Origin: Capilliphycus robustus
Lineage (GTDB): Bacteria; Cyanobacteriota; Cyanobacteriia; Cyanobacteriales; Microcoleaceae
Assembly (NCBI RefSeq): GCF_034932365.1
Contig: NZ_JAYGHR010000069.1
Location: 56,033 to 120,032, forward strand
Reading direction: 5' to 3'
Length of the DNA: 64,000 nt
A program made the translations under genes and the position numbers. Below, one piece after another: positions 18,689 through 27,663 of the stretch. The number at the start of each line of letters is the position of its first letter. The first letter of the stretch is position 1. The notes below the pieces were generated by a model. The model was not told where the DNA came from. It searched no databases and worked only from the letters and a program-made list of their open reading frames with translations.

Positions 18689-19651
18689 TTAAACGGTAAA
18701 AATGTCTTCTTCTGCCCATTTTGGGGTCGAATCTTTTGCGACAATGGTTAATAGGGCGTAGTCTTTACGGTTGACGCCTGTGGGTAATTCTTTGGGAACT
18801 CCCATGACGGTTTGGGTTTTGAAGACGGTTCCGGGTTTGAGGTCATGGAAGGGAAATTCGGGTTCGGTACAGCCGAGACAAGGCATTCCGGCGCGGGTTT
18901 TGGAGGAAACACGGTTCCACAAAATGCGGTTACAGGAAGAATGGGTCATTGGTCCGCGACAACCTAAGTCATAAAACAGACAGCCTTTGCGTTGTCCGAA
19001 GTCTGAAGATGAGGCTTTATAGGCAAAATGAATATTGCGGGTACATCCGGTTTGGGTGAAACTCTTGAAGAAGGTTTCGGGGCGATGAAATTCGTCTAAG
19101 GTAATATCATCGAGTCTTCCGGTGGCAACTGCGACTAAAATTTGAGTTATCCAGTCAGGATGGGCAGGACAGCCAGGAATATTAATCACGGGAAACCCGG
19201 CTTGGCTGAGGTAGTCGGGGCCAAGAAAGCCGCCTTTTTGCCGTTTGAGAAATTGTAACCCTTCGGACTCGCTGGGGTTGGGTGCCATTGCGGGAATACC
19301 GCCATAGGTTGCACAGTCTCCGACAGCGACAACGAATTTAGCGACTTTGGACAGGTCAGATAACCAGTCTTTCATCGGACGGTCTGCAAAACGGTTCCAT
19401 TCTCCGGTTCCTTTGGGGGCGTTGACGACGCTGCCTTCAAAGACGAGAATATCAACGGGGACGATGCCATTGATGCAGTCTCGCAGTAGTTTTTTCAGGC
19501 TGTCTCCGAGTTCGAGTCCGAGGGAGGGATGCCAGAGAAGGTTGATGTTAAAGTCGGTTATTAGGTCACAAACGCTCGGTTCTTCGGCGTTGAGAAATGA
19601 CATGGTGTTTCCTGAACAAGCGCCACCTTGCAGCCAGAGGACGTTAGCCAC
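18689..19651 (-). CDS. hupS: Uptake [NiFe] hydrogenase small subunit HupS
   Basis: A 320-residue subunit that carries three Fe-S clusters and passes electrons from HupL. Cluster ligands are seen in LQGGACSGNT (Cys12), VAVGDCATYGG, NIPGCPAH, TGCTRNIHF, RKGCLFYDLGCRGP and GMPCLGCTEPEFPF. There is no twin-arginine signal peptide, which fits the cytoplasmic or thylakoid-facing group 2a enzyme of cyanobacteria. The GTG start is well supported by AAGGAGA 7 nt upstream. It is transcribed divergently from the extended hyp operon. Confidence 0.96.
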   Translation of the reverse strand: MANVLWLQGGACSGNTMSFLNAEEPSVCDLITDFNINLLWHPSLGLELGDSLKKLLRDCINGIVPVDILVFEGSVVNAPKGTGEWNRFADRPMKDWLSDLSKVAKFVVAVGDCATYGGIPAMAPNPSESEGLQFLKRQKGGFLGPDYLSQAGFPVINIPGCPAHPDWITQILVAVATGRLDDITLDEFHRPETFFKSFTQTGCTRNIHFAYKASSSDFGQRKGCLFYDLGCRGPMTHSSCNRILWNRVSSKTRAGMPCLGCTEPEFPFHDLKPGTVFKTQTVMGVPKELPTGVNRKDYALLTIVAKDSTPKWAEEDIFTV

Positions 19652-20102
19652 AATAATTCTCCTTGTGCGATGCGGACAAACAATTGGGGTATTTAATTTT
19701 GATGAGTTTTGACAATTATCTAATACAATTTTTTAAATTGTGATAATCATGGCGATTTTTTTTAGATTTATTGGCGTGAGATTTACAAAACTTTTTATCC
19801 CTTGGGCTAGAGAAAAATTGAAATCACCAAAAACCTGGTAACTTTCTCGCGCACCGGGTTTTTATGGACTTGATAAAAATTAAAAAAGGATAAAGTTCAG
19901 CCAATCGTGACAAAAAGAAAATTAAACTGATTAACCGTATCAGATAATACAGTTATTTCCGGCTAATTGAGATTAATTTTAAGCAACAAGAGTGACTATT
20001 TTTTCCGATAATTTGAGATTGACGTTAACAGTTGTGTTGAGTATTGGCCGATAGCGTCAATCTCTGAAACGATTTGTCAAATCCTTCACCCCTAGAATAG
20101 TT
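19652..20102. promoter_or_regulatory. Divergent promoter region between hupS and the extended hyp operon
   Basis: A 451-bp gene-free, A/T-rich region. It holds a hairpin at 19830-19862 (AAAACCTGGT with ACCGGGTTTT, then TTT) and an NtcA-type box at 19937-19950. Control of both transcription units is likely to lie here. No other gene is visible. Confidence 0.6.
19937..19950 (+). promoter_or_regulatory. NtcA-type binding site
   Basis: GTATCAGATAATAC matches GTA-N8-TAC exactly, with palindromic GTAT/ATAC ends. A TAATTT (-10, TAN3T) at 19974-19979 lies 23 nt downstream on the plus strand, the arrangement of NtcA-activated promoters. That points to the operon starting at 20103. No comparable -10 is placed correctly for hupS, whose start codon is 286 nt away. 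Confidence 0.6.
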
Positions 20103-21086
20103 GTGACACAAAGTTTTACTGAGTCTGCTGTTAAAGCCGCCACTGCTGCGGTTGAGTCTGAAGCCGCTACCGTTGCTGAAAAAGTGCAAATGTTGACTGA
20201 AATTGCCCGGGGGTTGCTACAAAAACCCAAAGGCATTGAACAGATAGAAGCGGCTGTATTATTGTACCGTCAAGCGATTGAGTTGTGCGGTTCAGATTAT
20301 CCTTTATTAAAAGCACGGGCGACGGTTGGTTTAGGAATTGCGTTGCGAACCTATCCCGGCGAAAGTTCCGAGGGGTTAGTTGCAGCCAAACAAGTTTTTG
20401 AAACGGCACTACCGATTTTACAACAACAGGCTTCCCCGGAAGAAGTTGCAGAAGTGCAGATGAATTTGGGGTTGGTTTTTCAAGCGTTGGTTGCGTTTAA
20501 TCTGGCTCAAACCAAAGACGCAGTTCAAGCTTATCAGCAAGCGTTAGAAGTGTTTACGCCGACACAATATCCCCAAGAATACGCTATCTTACACAATAAT
20601 ATTGCGATCGCCTATTTGTCAATGTCGTTGTCGGGAGATGGCGAAGATATGCGTCAGGCGTTGGCGGTGCAGTCCTTTGAAGAAGCGTTGAACTGGATTA
20701 TTTTAACGGATCATCCGGTTGAATATGCGATGTTACAAAATAATCTGGGAAATGCGTTGCAATATCTCCCGAGTGTTCATCCAGTTGAGAATAATCTGCG
20801 GGCTTTAAAAGCGTATAACGAAGCGTTAAAAGTTCGGACAGCCAAGGATACTCCGGTTGAATATGCAAATACAATTGCCAACAAAGCGAATATTTTATTT
20901 AACCTTCCAGATGATATAGAACATCCCGAAGCGGGTAATCCTAATCATCTGCAAACGGCTAAGAGTCTCTACGAAGAAGCCCGATTAATTTTTGTTCAAT
21001 ATGGGGAGTCTGAACGAGCGGAAATGGTTGCTCAAGCGTTGCAAGATTTGGATACAGAATTACAAGCGTTGTCATCTTTAAATTAA
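20103..21086 (+). CDS. TPR-like helical protein of the extended hyp operon
   Basis: A 327-residue protein built of tetratricopeptide-like helical hairpins, for example AVLLYRQAIELCG, AVQAYQQALEVF, AVQSFEEALNW and ALKAYNEALKV. From memory, the Nostoc PCC 7120 hyp operon has an equivalent gene (alr0691 in the asr0689-alr0693 set), suggested to act in hydrogenase small-subunit maturation. The start is GTG with no strong Shine-Dalgarno. It is the first gene after the NtcA-type box, and the next gene follows by 14 nt. The biochemical role is unknown. Confidence 0.8.
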   Translation: MTQSFTESAVKAATAAVESEAATVAEKVQMLTEIARGLLQKPKGIEQIEAAVLLYRQAIELCGSDYPLLKARATVGLGIALRTYPGESSEGLVAAKQVFETALPILQQQASPEEVAEVQMNLGLVFQALVAFNLAQTKDAVQAYQQALEVFTPTQYPQEYAILHNNIAIAYLSMSLSGDGEDMRQALAVQSFEEALNWIILTDHPVEYAMLQNNLGNALQYLPSVHPVENNLRALKAYNEALKVRTAKDTPVEYANTIANKANILFNLPDDIEHPEAGNPNHLQTAKSLYEEARLIFVQYGESERAEMVAQALQDLDTELQALSSLN

Positions 21087-21100
21087 CCCAGGAGAACAAG

Positions 21101-21379
21101 ATGAACGAATTTTTTAACGCCCTGTTAGAAGTGTTAAATACAACGGCTGTACAGACCTTTTGGCATGATTTACTTGCCGGAGAAATTACGCTGTTAACGG
21201 GTATTGTTTGGTTGGCGGTTGCGGGTGCTGTTTCGATTCTGGGGGGTGCAATTGGAGGCATTTTATTAGCCCGAAAAGACTTAGGTTTTGGTTTGTCGGC
21301 AATGATTGGGGGTTTGTTTGGCCCCGTAGGTGTTTTACCTGCAATTGCACTAGGATTGATTGTCTTGAAGTTTGTTTAA
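21101..21379 (+). CDS. Small membrane protein of the extended hyp operon
   Basis: 92 residues with two hydrophobic segments, about 32-57 (LLTGIVWLAVAGAVSILGG) and 63-91, rich in Gly as in tightly packed helices (GGAIGGILLA, MIGGLFGPVG). The ribosome-binding site is AGGAGAAC before ATG. Position and size match one of the two small membrane proteins (asr0689/asr0690 type) that I recall in heterocystous hyp operons. It could anchor the hydrogenase or its maturation factors at the membrane; this is inference. Confidence 0.75.
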   Translation: MNEFFNALLEVLNTTAVQTFWHDLLAGEITLLTGIVWLAVAGAVSILGGAIGGILLARKDLGFGLSAMIGGLFGPVGVLPAIALGLIVLKFV

Positions 21380-21397
21380 AATGAAGGAGAAAGTACC

Positions 21398-21622
21398 ATG
21401 TTAGAAGTCGGTTGGTTCAGTACCAAGTTACTGTTAAAAGGAAAATTGTTGCAAAATCCGGGCTATTTTGTTCGTCAAAGTGCTATCGGGTTAACATTAG
21501 GTTTACTGTTGTTTGTCGGGTTGGATAAAGTGGGTGTAACCTTGTGGTTGCCGATTGTTTTATCGAGTTTATTGACAGGAATTGCCATGCCTTTTCTGTT
21601 GAAAGATGTCAAAATGAAATAA
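21398..21622 (+). CDS. Second small membrane protein of the extended hyp operon
   Basis: 74 residues, a basic N-terminal part (KLLLKGKLLQNPG) and two hydrophobic helices (IGLTLGLLLFVGLDKV and LPIVLSSLLTGIAMPFLL). A strong GAAGGAGAAAG site precedes the ATG. It lies 18 nt after the previous small membrane gene and is almost surely co-transcribed. Function is unknown; see the preceding gene for context. Confidence 0.75.
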   Translation: MLEVGWFSTKLLLKGKLLQNPGYFVRQSAIGLTLGLLLFVGLDKVGVTLWLPIVLSSLLTGIAMPFLLKDVKMK

Positions 21623-21644
21623 CCCCAATTTCTAAATTTGTAGG

Positions 21645-21668
21645 ATGGGTTACGCTGCGCTAACCCAT
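21645..21668 (+). terminator. Intergenic hairpin
   Basis: ATGGGTTA and TAACCCAT form a perfect 8-bp stem with loop CGCTGCGC. No T-run follows, so it may be a dispersed cyanobacterial intergenic hairpin rather than a true terminator. Confidence 0.4.
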
Positions 21669-21789
21669 CAAAACCTATTAAAATTCATCAATTCGCCTAA
21701 AATGTAAAAAAATGGGTAAAAATGGGCGCAAGCCTTGCGCTACAATTGAATTAAAAATTAAAATAACAAGATAAAACTATACAAATATT

Positions 21790-22659
21790 ATGACTTCAAC
21801 GCCAATTTCTCCCCAAGATGCTGTAACGTTAGAAGACTTGGTTCAAGAAATAAAGTTTTTTGAAAACACCGTTTTAGAATGGCATGACCCAGAAAAGTTA
21901 TTGGTTGTCGAGGGATTAAAACAATCGATAGAAGCGTTACATAAAGAGGCGCTAATTCGTTTAATTCGCAGTGTTAAACAAGAATCTCTCGCGGCGTTAC
22001 GTCATGCGGTTGAAGATGAAATAGTTTACGGACTGTTGCGTTATCACGAACTTGTAAAACCGCCCCAACCCCCGTTAGAAACTCGCATTCAACAAGCCTT
22101 AGAAGAAGTGCGTCCAGGCTTAAAAAGTCATAGCGGCGATGTGGAATTAGTGGCTGTTAAACTCCCCGATACGGTAGAAGTTAAATTAGTCGGAACTTGC
22201 AGCAATTGTCCGGCTTCTACGTTAACCTTAAAGCAAGGGGTTGAACAAGCGATTAAAAATCATTGTCCTGAAATTCAGCACGTTATCTCGGTTAATACTC
22301 CCGTTTCAACGAACAATTCTCATTCTATTATTAGCCCTTTTTCTACGGATAACGAAGCAGGTTGGGTGGCGATAACAACCATTGAACAGATTCCAGAGGG
22401 GGGAATTTTAGCTGTAGAATTGGATGGGTTAAAACTGATTATAACCCGATTTGCTGATCAGATTCAAGCCTATCGCAACAGTTGTACTCATCTGGCGATG
22501 CCGTTAGATAAAGGAGAAATCAAAGAGGGAATTCTAACTTGTCCGTTTCATCATTTCCAATACAATTTAGAAACCGGAGAATGTCTCACCGCCCCCGAAA
22601 TGCCATTACAAACCTATCCCGTGAAACGAGTTGGAGAACGAGTGTTCGTGCGAGTTTAA
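21790..22659 (+). CDS. NifU-like (Nfu) domain - Rieske [2Fe-2S] fusion protein
   Basis: A 289-residue two-domain protein. Residues ~95-168 are an Nfu scaffold domain with its cluster-binding Cys137-x2-Cys140 (GTCSNCP). Residues ~190-289 are a Rieske domain with Cys232-x-His234 (CTHLAMP) and Cys251-x2-His254 (CPFHH). The N-terminal ~90 residues are helical and unassigned. It matches the alr0692-like gene of the Nostoc extended hyp operon. A reasonable inference is Fe-S cluster supply or electron transfer for HupS. Confidence 0.88.
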   Translation: MTSTPISPQDAVTLEDLVQEIKFFENTVLEWHDPEKLLVVEGLKQSIEALHKEALIRLIRSVKQESLAALRHAVEDEIVYGLLRYHELVKPPQPPLETRIQQALEEVRPGLKSHSGDVELVAVKLPDTVEVKLVGTCSNCPASTLTLKQGVEQAIKNHCPEIQHVISVNTPVSTNNSHSIISPFSTDNEAGWVAITTIEQIPEGGILAVELDGLKLIITRFADQIQAYRNSCTHLAMPLDKGEIKEGILTCPFHHFQYNLETGECLTAPEMPLQTYPVKRVGERVFVRV

Positions 22660-22669
22660 TAATATTTAG

Positions 22670-23830
22670 ATGAATACCCCTGTTAATTCTCAATCTTCTT
22701 CTATTCCAGATATTTTTTCCCCAAAAGGTGCGGAAATTATTCTCGGACAACAACCCTCTGATGTGTTAGCAGTTCCCCTCGAACCGAATGCCACGACAAT
22801 GTTTGGCCCGCGTGGCTTGTGTTGGGTGGAAAATGGGCCGTTGTGGGTGGCCGATACGGGACATCATCGTTTATTGGGATGGCGCCAACGTCCCGAAGTT
22901 GATGGACAGGCGGCGGACTGGGTGATTGGACAGCCCGACTTTTACCAAGAAGGACAAAATGCCAACGGTTCCCCAACGGCTTCAACGGTGAGTGTTCCGA
23001 CGGGGATGTGTATTTGTGGCGAAAGTTTGGCGGTTGCTGATGCGTGGAATCATCGCGTTTTAATTTGGAAAAAAGTTCCTCAAGATAGCAATATTCCGGC
23101 GGATATTGTTCTCGGACAAGCGAATTTTAACGCCAATGAACCCAACCGAGGCGAGTTTGAAACCGCAGCAAATCGAATGCACTGGCCCTATGGGGTTTTC
23201 TATTACAATGGGCAGTTTTTTGTGGCGGATACGGGAAATAGACGGGTGTTAGTTTGGCGGGAATTTCCGATAGAAAATGGTCAACCTGCGGACTTTGTTT
23301 TAGGACAGCCAGATTTGGTTTCTCGGGATGAAAATGGCGGCGATAGTCCGACGGCTTCGAGTATGCGTTGGCCTCATGATTTTACGGTTTGGAATCATCG
23401 TTTTGTTGTTACCGATGCGGGGAATAATCGCTTGATGATTTGGGATAATATTCCCACAGAAATCAATCAACCTTGTGACTTTATTTTGGGTCAAATGGGG
23501 TTTGATACGGTTGAATTGAATCAAGGGGTTTATTTCCCCTCTGACTCTAGTTTAAGTATGCCTTATGGGGTGGCTGCAACATCTGAATGGTTGATTGCGG
23601 CTGATACTGCAAACTCAAGATTAATTGGATGGAAAGGTGAGATTTCAACGGGAAAAGCGGCGGAAATGTTAACAGGTCAATCCCATTTTAAGAGTAAAAG
23701 TGAAAATCGTTGTTATGGGAATGCAACTCGCAATAGTTTGTGTTGGCCCTATGGCATTCAAGTTTATGGAAATACGGCGATGATTGCCGATTCTGGGAAT
23801 AATCGGGTGTTATTGTGGTCAATAGGTTAA
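22670..23830 (+). CDS. NHL-repeat beta-propeller protein of the extended hyp operon
   Basis: 386 residues with at least five repeats combining VADTGNRRVLVW-type NHL blades with an ILGQPDF/VIGQPDF motif, each repeat about 65 residues. This predicts a six- or seven-bladed propeller used for protein contacts. No signal peptide is seen. It starts 10 nt after the NifU-Rieske gene. It corresponds to the alr0693-like member of the operon; its molecular task is unknown. Confidence 0.85.
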   Translation: MNTPVNSQSSSIPDIFSPKGAEIILGQQPSDVLAVPLEPNATTMFGPRGLCWVENGPLWVADTGHHRLLGWRQRPEVDGQAADWVIGQPDFYQEGQNANGSPTASTVSVPTGMCICGESLAVADAWNHRVLIWKKVPQDSNIPADIVLGQANFNANEPNRGEFETAANRMHWPYGVFYYNGQFFVADTGNRRVLVWREFPIENGQPADFVLGQPDLVSRDENGGDSPTASSMRWPHDFTVWNHRFVVTDAGNNRLMIWDNIPTEINQPCDFILGQMGFDTVELNQGVYFPSDSSLSMPYGVAATSEWLIAADTANSRLIGWKGEISTGKAAEMLTGQSHFKSKSENRCYGNATRNSLCWPYGIQVYGNTAMIADSGNNRVLLWSIG

Positions 23831-23883
23831 GCCTATAATTAATAGGATTTATCCCCCCTAGCCCCCTTTTTTATCCCCCCTAG

Positions 23884-23981
23884 CCCCCCTTTGAAAGGGG
23901 GGAATAAAGGCGATAAATTATAAATCAAGCCCTGTTTTATAAGGGGAAAAATAAAAAATAAAGTCCCCCTTTATAAGGGGG
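23884..23981. repeat. C-rich/G-rich intergenic hairpins
   Basis: Two perfect hairpins: CCCCCCTTT with AAAGGGGGG (23884-23902), and CCCCCTT with AAGGGGG (23965-23981). Neighbouring ATCCCCCCTAGCCCCC and GGGGGATTTAGGGGGAT are further copies of a repeat common in cyanobacterial intergenic DNA. They lie between the convergent NHL and Rpn-like genes and may act as a terminator in both directions. Confidence 0.7.
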
Positions 23982-24017
23982 ATTTAGGGGGATCAATTCT
24001 CTCTAAAATTTGAGCAA

Positions 24018-24857
24018 CTAAGCATCGGTTTGATTTTCGGTTGAGGATTGAATCGCTTGTTGAACTTGTTCTAATTCTAGTCCTAATCTGACAGCAATTT
24101 CTTCTAAACTAATTCCCAAACTCATTAGAAAAGGAACTAATTCTAATTTAGCTTCTTGTCGCCCTTCTTGTCGTGCTTCTTGTCGCCCTTCTTCACGCCC
24201 TTCTGCAAAGGCTTCTTGATAAAAACGGGTTTGTTTTAAGTCATTTAAACTAAACATGGCTTCCAATTCCTCCCGACTGAGTTGAGGTAATTTATAGACT
24301 AAGATGGCTTCTATTAATTGTAGAAGATCGGTTTGAGATTGTGGCTGAAAAGTTTCTGCCCTCACCCGTTCAATTAAACTCTGGGCGAGAGGAATGGCTT
24401 GTTCTTGCTGTGCTACAATCAGTTGAACGGTGGCAATACCGACGGAATTTTCCGCTATTTCTCCTAACTCATCCAGATAAATTAGACTGACTCGCCCTGC
24501 ATGAAATAACTCTTGATATCGAGGAGTTTCACCGGGGTCAATATTGCGACTGGGATAAAGAACCACGCCTCGCCAGTCGTTAATGAGATCGGTTTTATTA
24601 AGATCAAGAAAAATTTCGGCAAAAAACCGGGAATAAAAGCGAGAGTCAGATTGAAACTGAACTTCAGCAAAGTAAATTGGTGGGTTAGTTGCGTTAAGAT
24701 TTGGGATAAAAACGCCATCAATTCTAAAAGAGAGTTGTTTGACTTCAACGGAAGCAAACTGATAATTTTCGGCTTCTTCGGGTGAACGGTTAATCAGTTC
24801 AAAAAAAATACCCGGAAAGGCTTCAAATAAGCGATAAAAGAGAGTATCTGTTTTCAC
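24018..24857 (-). CDS. Rpn/DUF2887 family PD-(D/E)XK nuclease-like protein
   Basis: A 279-residue member of a family related to recombination-promoting nucleases, abundant in filamentous cyanobacteria. The start LFYRLFEAFPGIFFELI is family-typical. The catalytic-type residues are Asp in SFRIDGVFIP and Glu in IYFAEVQFQ (E-x-Q form). Near the C-terminus lies the characteristic EGREEGRQEARQEG low-complexity helix. The start is GTG. It is antisense inside the hyp cluster and so breaks the operon between the NHL gene and hypF. Confidence 0.82.
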   Translation of the reverse strand: MKTDTLFYRLFEAFPGIFFELINRSPEEAENYQFASVEVKQLSFRIDGVFIPNLNATNPPIYFAEVQFQSDSRFYSRFFAEIFLDLNKTDLINDWRGVVLYPSRNIDPGETPRYQELFHAGRVSLIYLDELGEIAENSVGIATVQLIVAQQEQAIPLAQSLIERVRAETFQPQSQTDLLQLIEAILVYKLPQLSREELEAMFSLNDLKQTRFYQEAFAEGREEGRQEARQEGRQEAKLELVPFLMSLGISLEEIAVRLGLELEQVQQAIQSSTENQTDA

Positions 24858-24995
24858 TCAATTGATTTTTGAGAAAATTTTGTAACAAAGAATAACACAG
24901 CGATCGCTAAAAAAGCCTGAAGAAAGACCAAAGAAATTCCCCTGATCGCCCAATAAAGATTCACAATAAAGGCATAGGGTCTATATGAATGAAAA

Positions 24996-27362
24996 ATGAC
25001 TACGATAACGGGTCACATAGCTGAAGAAATTCGCGTTTGCGGTATCGTTCAAGGGGTGGGGTTTCGTCCGACTGTTTATCGTCTTGCCCTAGACTGTGGC
25101 TTGTGTGGAGAAGTCAGCAATGACGGTGAAGGGGTGTTAATTCGCGTGGTGGGTGATCGCAATTCTATCGATACATTGATTCATCGTTTGCAAACTGAAC
25201 CGCCTCCTTTAGCAAAAATTGAGTCGATTTCTCGCTCTCCCTACACAGGTAAACAGTCTTTTTCTAATTTTACCATAGTTTCCAGTAAAAGCAACAAAAT
25301 TAGAACAAAAATTGCTCCCGATGCGGCAACTTGTCCTGCGTGTCAACAGGATATTTTCGACCCATTAAGTCGATTTTATCGCTATCCTTTTACAAATTGT
25401 ACTCACTGCGGCCCTCGTTTAAGTCTTATTAAAAAGTTGCCCTATGACCGAGAAAATACCAGTATGGCGGGGTTTAAATTTTGTGGAGACTGTCAACAAG
25501 ACTATGAAGAGCCAGTTAATAGACGGTTTCACGCCCAACCTATCGCTTGTCATTTTTGCGGCCCGAAAGTAACATTAGAACGAGCGGATGGTAAGCCCGT
25601 AACGGCTCATATGTTCTCGATGTTAGATGAAGTTGATGCCGTTTGTACGCTGCTTCAACGAGGGCAAATTGTGGCGATCAAAGGGTTAGGGGGATTTCAT
25701 CTGGCTTGTGATGCAACAAACGAAGAAATTGTGCAGAAATTACGTCTTCGTAAACGTCGCCCCGATAAACCTTTAGCGTTGATGGCGCGAGATATTAATA
25801 TTATTGAAAACCATTGTTTTGTCACAGCAGAAGAACGAGAATTATTAGAAAGTTCAGCCGCACCGATTGTATTATTGCGCCGGAAAAAAAGCCTAAAAGA
25901 TGGAATTGCTGCTTCTGTAGCACCTCATCAAAATTATTTAGGGTTTATGTTACCCTACACGCCCTTACATCATTTAGCATTGAGAAGATTAGAGATTCCA
26001 ATTGTTCTCACCAGTGCTAATTTTTCTGATGATCCGCAATGTATTGATAATGCAGAAGTGAGAAGCAAACTTTATAATGTTGCTGATTATTTTATCTTAC
26101 ATAATCGGGAAATTGTCAACCGGGTTGATGATTCTGTTGTGAGAATTTCTAATAACCGTTTACAAATTCTACGTCGGGCGAGAGGATACGCCCCAGCCCC
26201 GATTAATTTACATCCCGAATTCAAAGATAAACCGGCTATTTTAGCAATGGGAAGTGAACTAAAAAATACGTTCTGTTTGTTGCGAGAAGGTCAGGCGATT
26301 TTATCTCAACATATTGGCGATTTAGAAAACGCTTTGGCTGCGGAAGCCTATCAGAAAACATTGAATCTTTATTTGGGTTTACTTGAACATCAACCGAGTG
26401 CAATTGCCGTTGATTTACATCCCGAATATTTATCAACGAAACTCGGCAAAGAACTTGCAGAAAGCAATAATATTCCGATTGATTTCATCCAACATCATCA
26501 CGCCCATATTGCTGCTTGTATGGCAGAAAATGGCTTATCTATTGATACCAAACCAGTTTTGGGAATTGCCTTAGATGGGTTAGGATATGGCGATGATGGG
26601 ACAATTTGGGGCGGTGAATTTTTGTTGGCTGATTATGGCAGTTTTAAGCGTTTAGGAACGTTTAAACCTGTAGAAATGATTGGCGGTGAACAGGCGATTT
26701 ATCAACCCTGGCGCAATACTTACGCGCATTTAAAAGCGGCATTTGGGGAGGATTTAACCTCACAAGTTATGGGTTTAAGATTAGGTGAATTTTTAGTCCA
26801 ACAACCGTTAAAACTCCTCGATCAATTGATTACAAAACAGATTAATTCTCCTCTCGCTTCTTCCTGTGGACGGTTGTTTGATGCGGTGGCGGGGGCGATA
26901 GGAATTTGTCGCGAAAGTTGCAGTTATGAAGGACAAGCTGCGATTACACTAGAAGCGATCGCGGAAGACTATCTGTTAAATTACTCTGAAGAAATTGAGC
27001 CTTATCCGTTTCTGGTGAGAAAATTAGAATGCTCGTTATTGTCTATCGAACCTCGTCCGATGTGGTTCGCTTTGTTAACAGACTTGCGACAAACTCTTCC
27101 AGTGGGGATGATGGCGGCGAAGTTTCATTTAGGGCTAGCTGAAGCGATCGCCATGATGGTTGAGAGGTTAAGTTCTGAAACTGATTTTAATCAAGTTATT
27201 TTAACAGGAGGTGTGTTTCAAAATCAAGTTTTATTAACCCAAGTTTGCAAGCATTTAACTGCCAAAAATCTCGAAGTTTTAACTCATAGCCAAGTTCCGG
27301 CGAATGATGGGGGACTCTCCCTCGGACAAGCCGTAATTGCGGCTGCTAAACTAGAAGAATAA
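24996..27362 (+). CDS. hypF: Carbamoyltransferase HypF
   Basis: Activates carbamoyl phosphate and transfers the carbamoyl group to the C-terminal Cys of HypE, the source of the CN ligands of HupL. It has 788 residues. The N-terminal acylphosphatase domain contains CGIVQGVGFRPTVYR. Two zinc-finger motifs follow (CPACQQDIF/CTHCGPR and CGDCQQDY/CHFCGP), then a YrdC-like domain and a Kae1-like C-terminal domain (IQHHHAHIAA, ALDGLGYGDDGTIWGGE). It begins a run of closely spaced hyp genes. Confidence 0.96.
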   Translation: MTTITGHIAEEIRVCGIVQGVGFRPTVYRLALDCGLCGEVSNDGEGVLIRVVGDRNSIDTLIHRLQTEPPPLAKIESISRSPYTGKQSFSNFTIVSSKSNKIRTKIAPDAATCPACQQDIFDPLSRFYRYPFTNCTHCGPRLSLIKKLPYDRENTSMAGFKFCGDCQQDYEEPVNRRFHAQPIACHFCGPKVTLERADGKPVTAHMFSMLDEVDAVCTLLQRGQIVAIKGLGGFHLACDATNEEIVQKLRLRKRRPDKPLALMARDINIIENHCFVTAEERELLESSAAPIVLLRRKKSLKDGIAASVAPHQNYLGFMLPYTPLHHLALRRLEIPIVLTSANFSDDPQCIDNAEVRSKLYNVADYFILHNREIVNRVDDSVVRISNNRLQILRRARGYAPAPINLHPEFKDKPAILAMGSELKNTFCLLREGQAILSQHIGDLENALAAEAYQKTLNLYLGLLEHQPSAIAVDLHPEYLSTKLGKELAESNNIPIDFIQHHHAHIAACMAENGLSIDTKPVLGIALDGLGYGDDGTIWGGEFLLADYGSFKRLGTFKPVEMIGGEQAIYQPWRNTYAHLKAAFGEDLTSQVMGLRLGEFLVQQPLKLLDQLITKQINSPLASSCGRLFDAVAGAIGICRESCSYEGQAAITLEAIAEDYLLNYSEEIEPYPFLVRKLECSLLSIEPRPMWFALLTDLRQTLPVGMMAAKFHLGLAEAIAMMVERLSSETDFNQVILTGGVFQNQVLLTQVCKHLTAKNLEVLTHSQVPANDGGLSLGQAVIAAAKLEE

Positions 27363-27379
27363 TAAATTACTCGAAAAAA

Positions 27380-27625
27380 ATGTGTTTAGGAATTCCGGGT
27401 CAAATTACTGAAATTACCGACATCACCAACAAGTTAGCAATGGTTAATATTGCGGGTGTAAAACGACAAGTGAATATTGCTTGTATCGTTGATGAAACTC
27501 ATTCGATAGAGTCTTGTGTCGGAGATTGGGTGTTAGTTCATGTGGGTTTTGCCATGAACCGAATTGATGAAAAAGAAGCGGCTGAAACGTTAGAAATTTT
27601 ACAACAATTAGCCGCCCTTCAGTAG
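27380..27625 (+). CDS. hypC: Hydrogenase maturation chaperone HypC
   Basis: 81 residues starting MCLGIPGQ, the invariant HypC N-terminus whose Cys2 binds the Fe(CN)2CO unit in complex with HypD and hands it to HupL. It lies 17 nt after hypF. Length and the DWVLVHVGFAMNRIDE core match the family. Confidence 0.95.
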   Translation: MCLGIPGQITEITDITNKLAMVNIAGVKRQVNIACIVDETHSIESCVGDWVLVHVGFAMNRIDEKEAAETLEILQQLAALQ

Positions 27626-27663
27626 ATAATAAAGCTGCCCTCCCCATTTAGGAGAAAATAAGG

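Noticed and set aside
24882..24895. GTA-N8-TAA upstream of hypF as an NtcA site
   Set aside because: The last half-site deviates (TAA for TAC) and no well-placed -10 follows.
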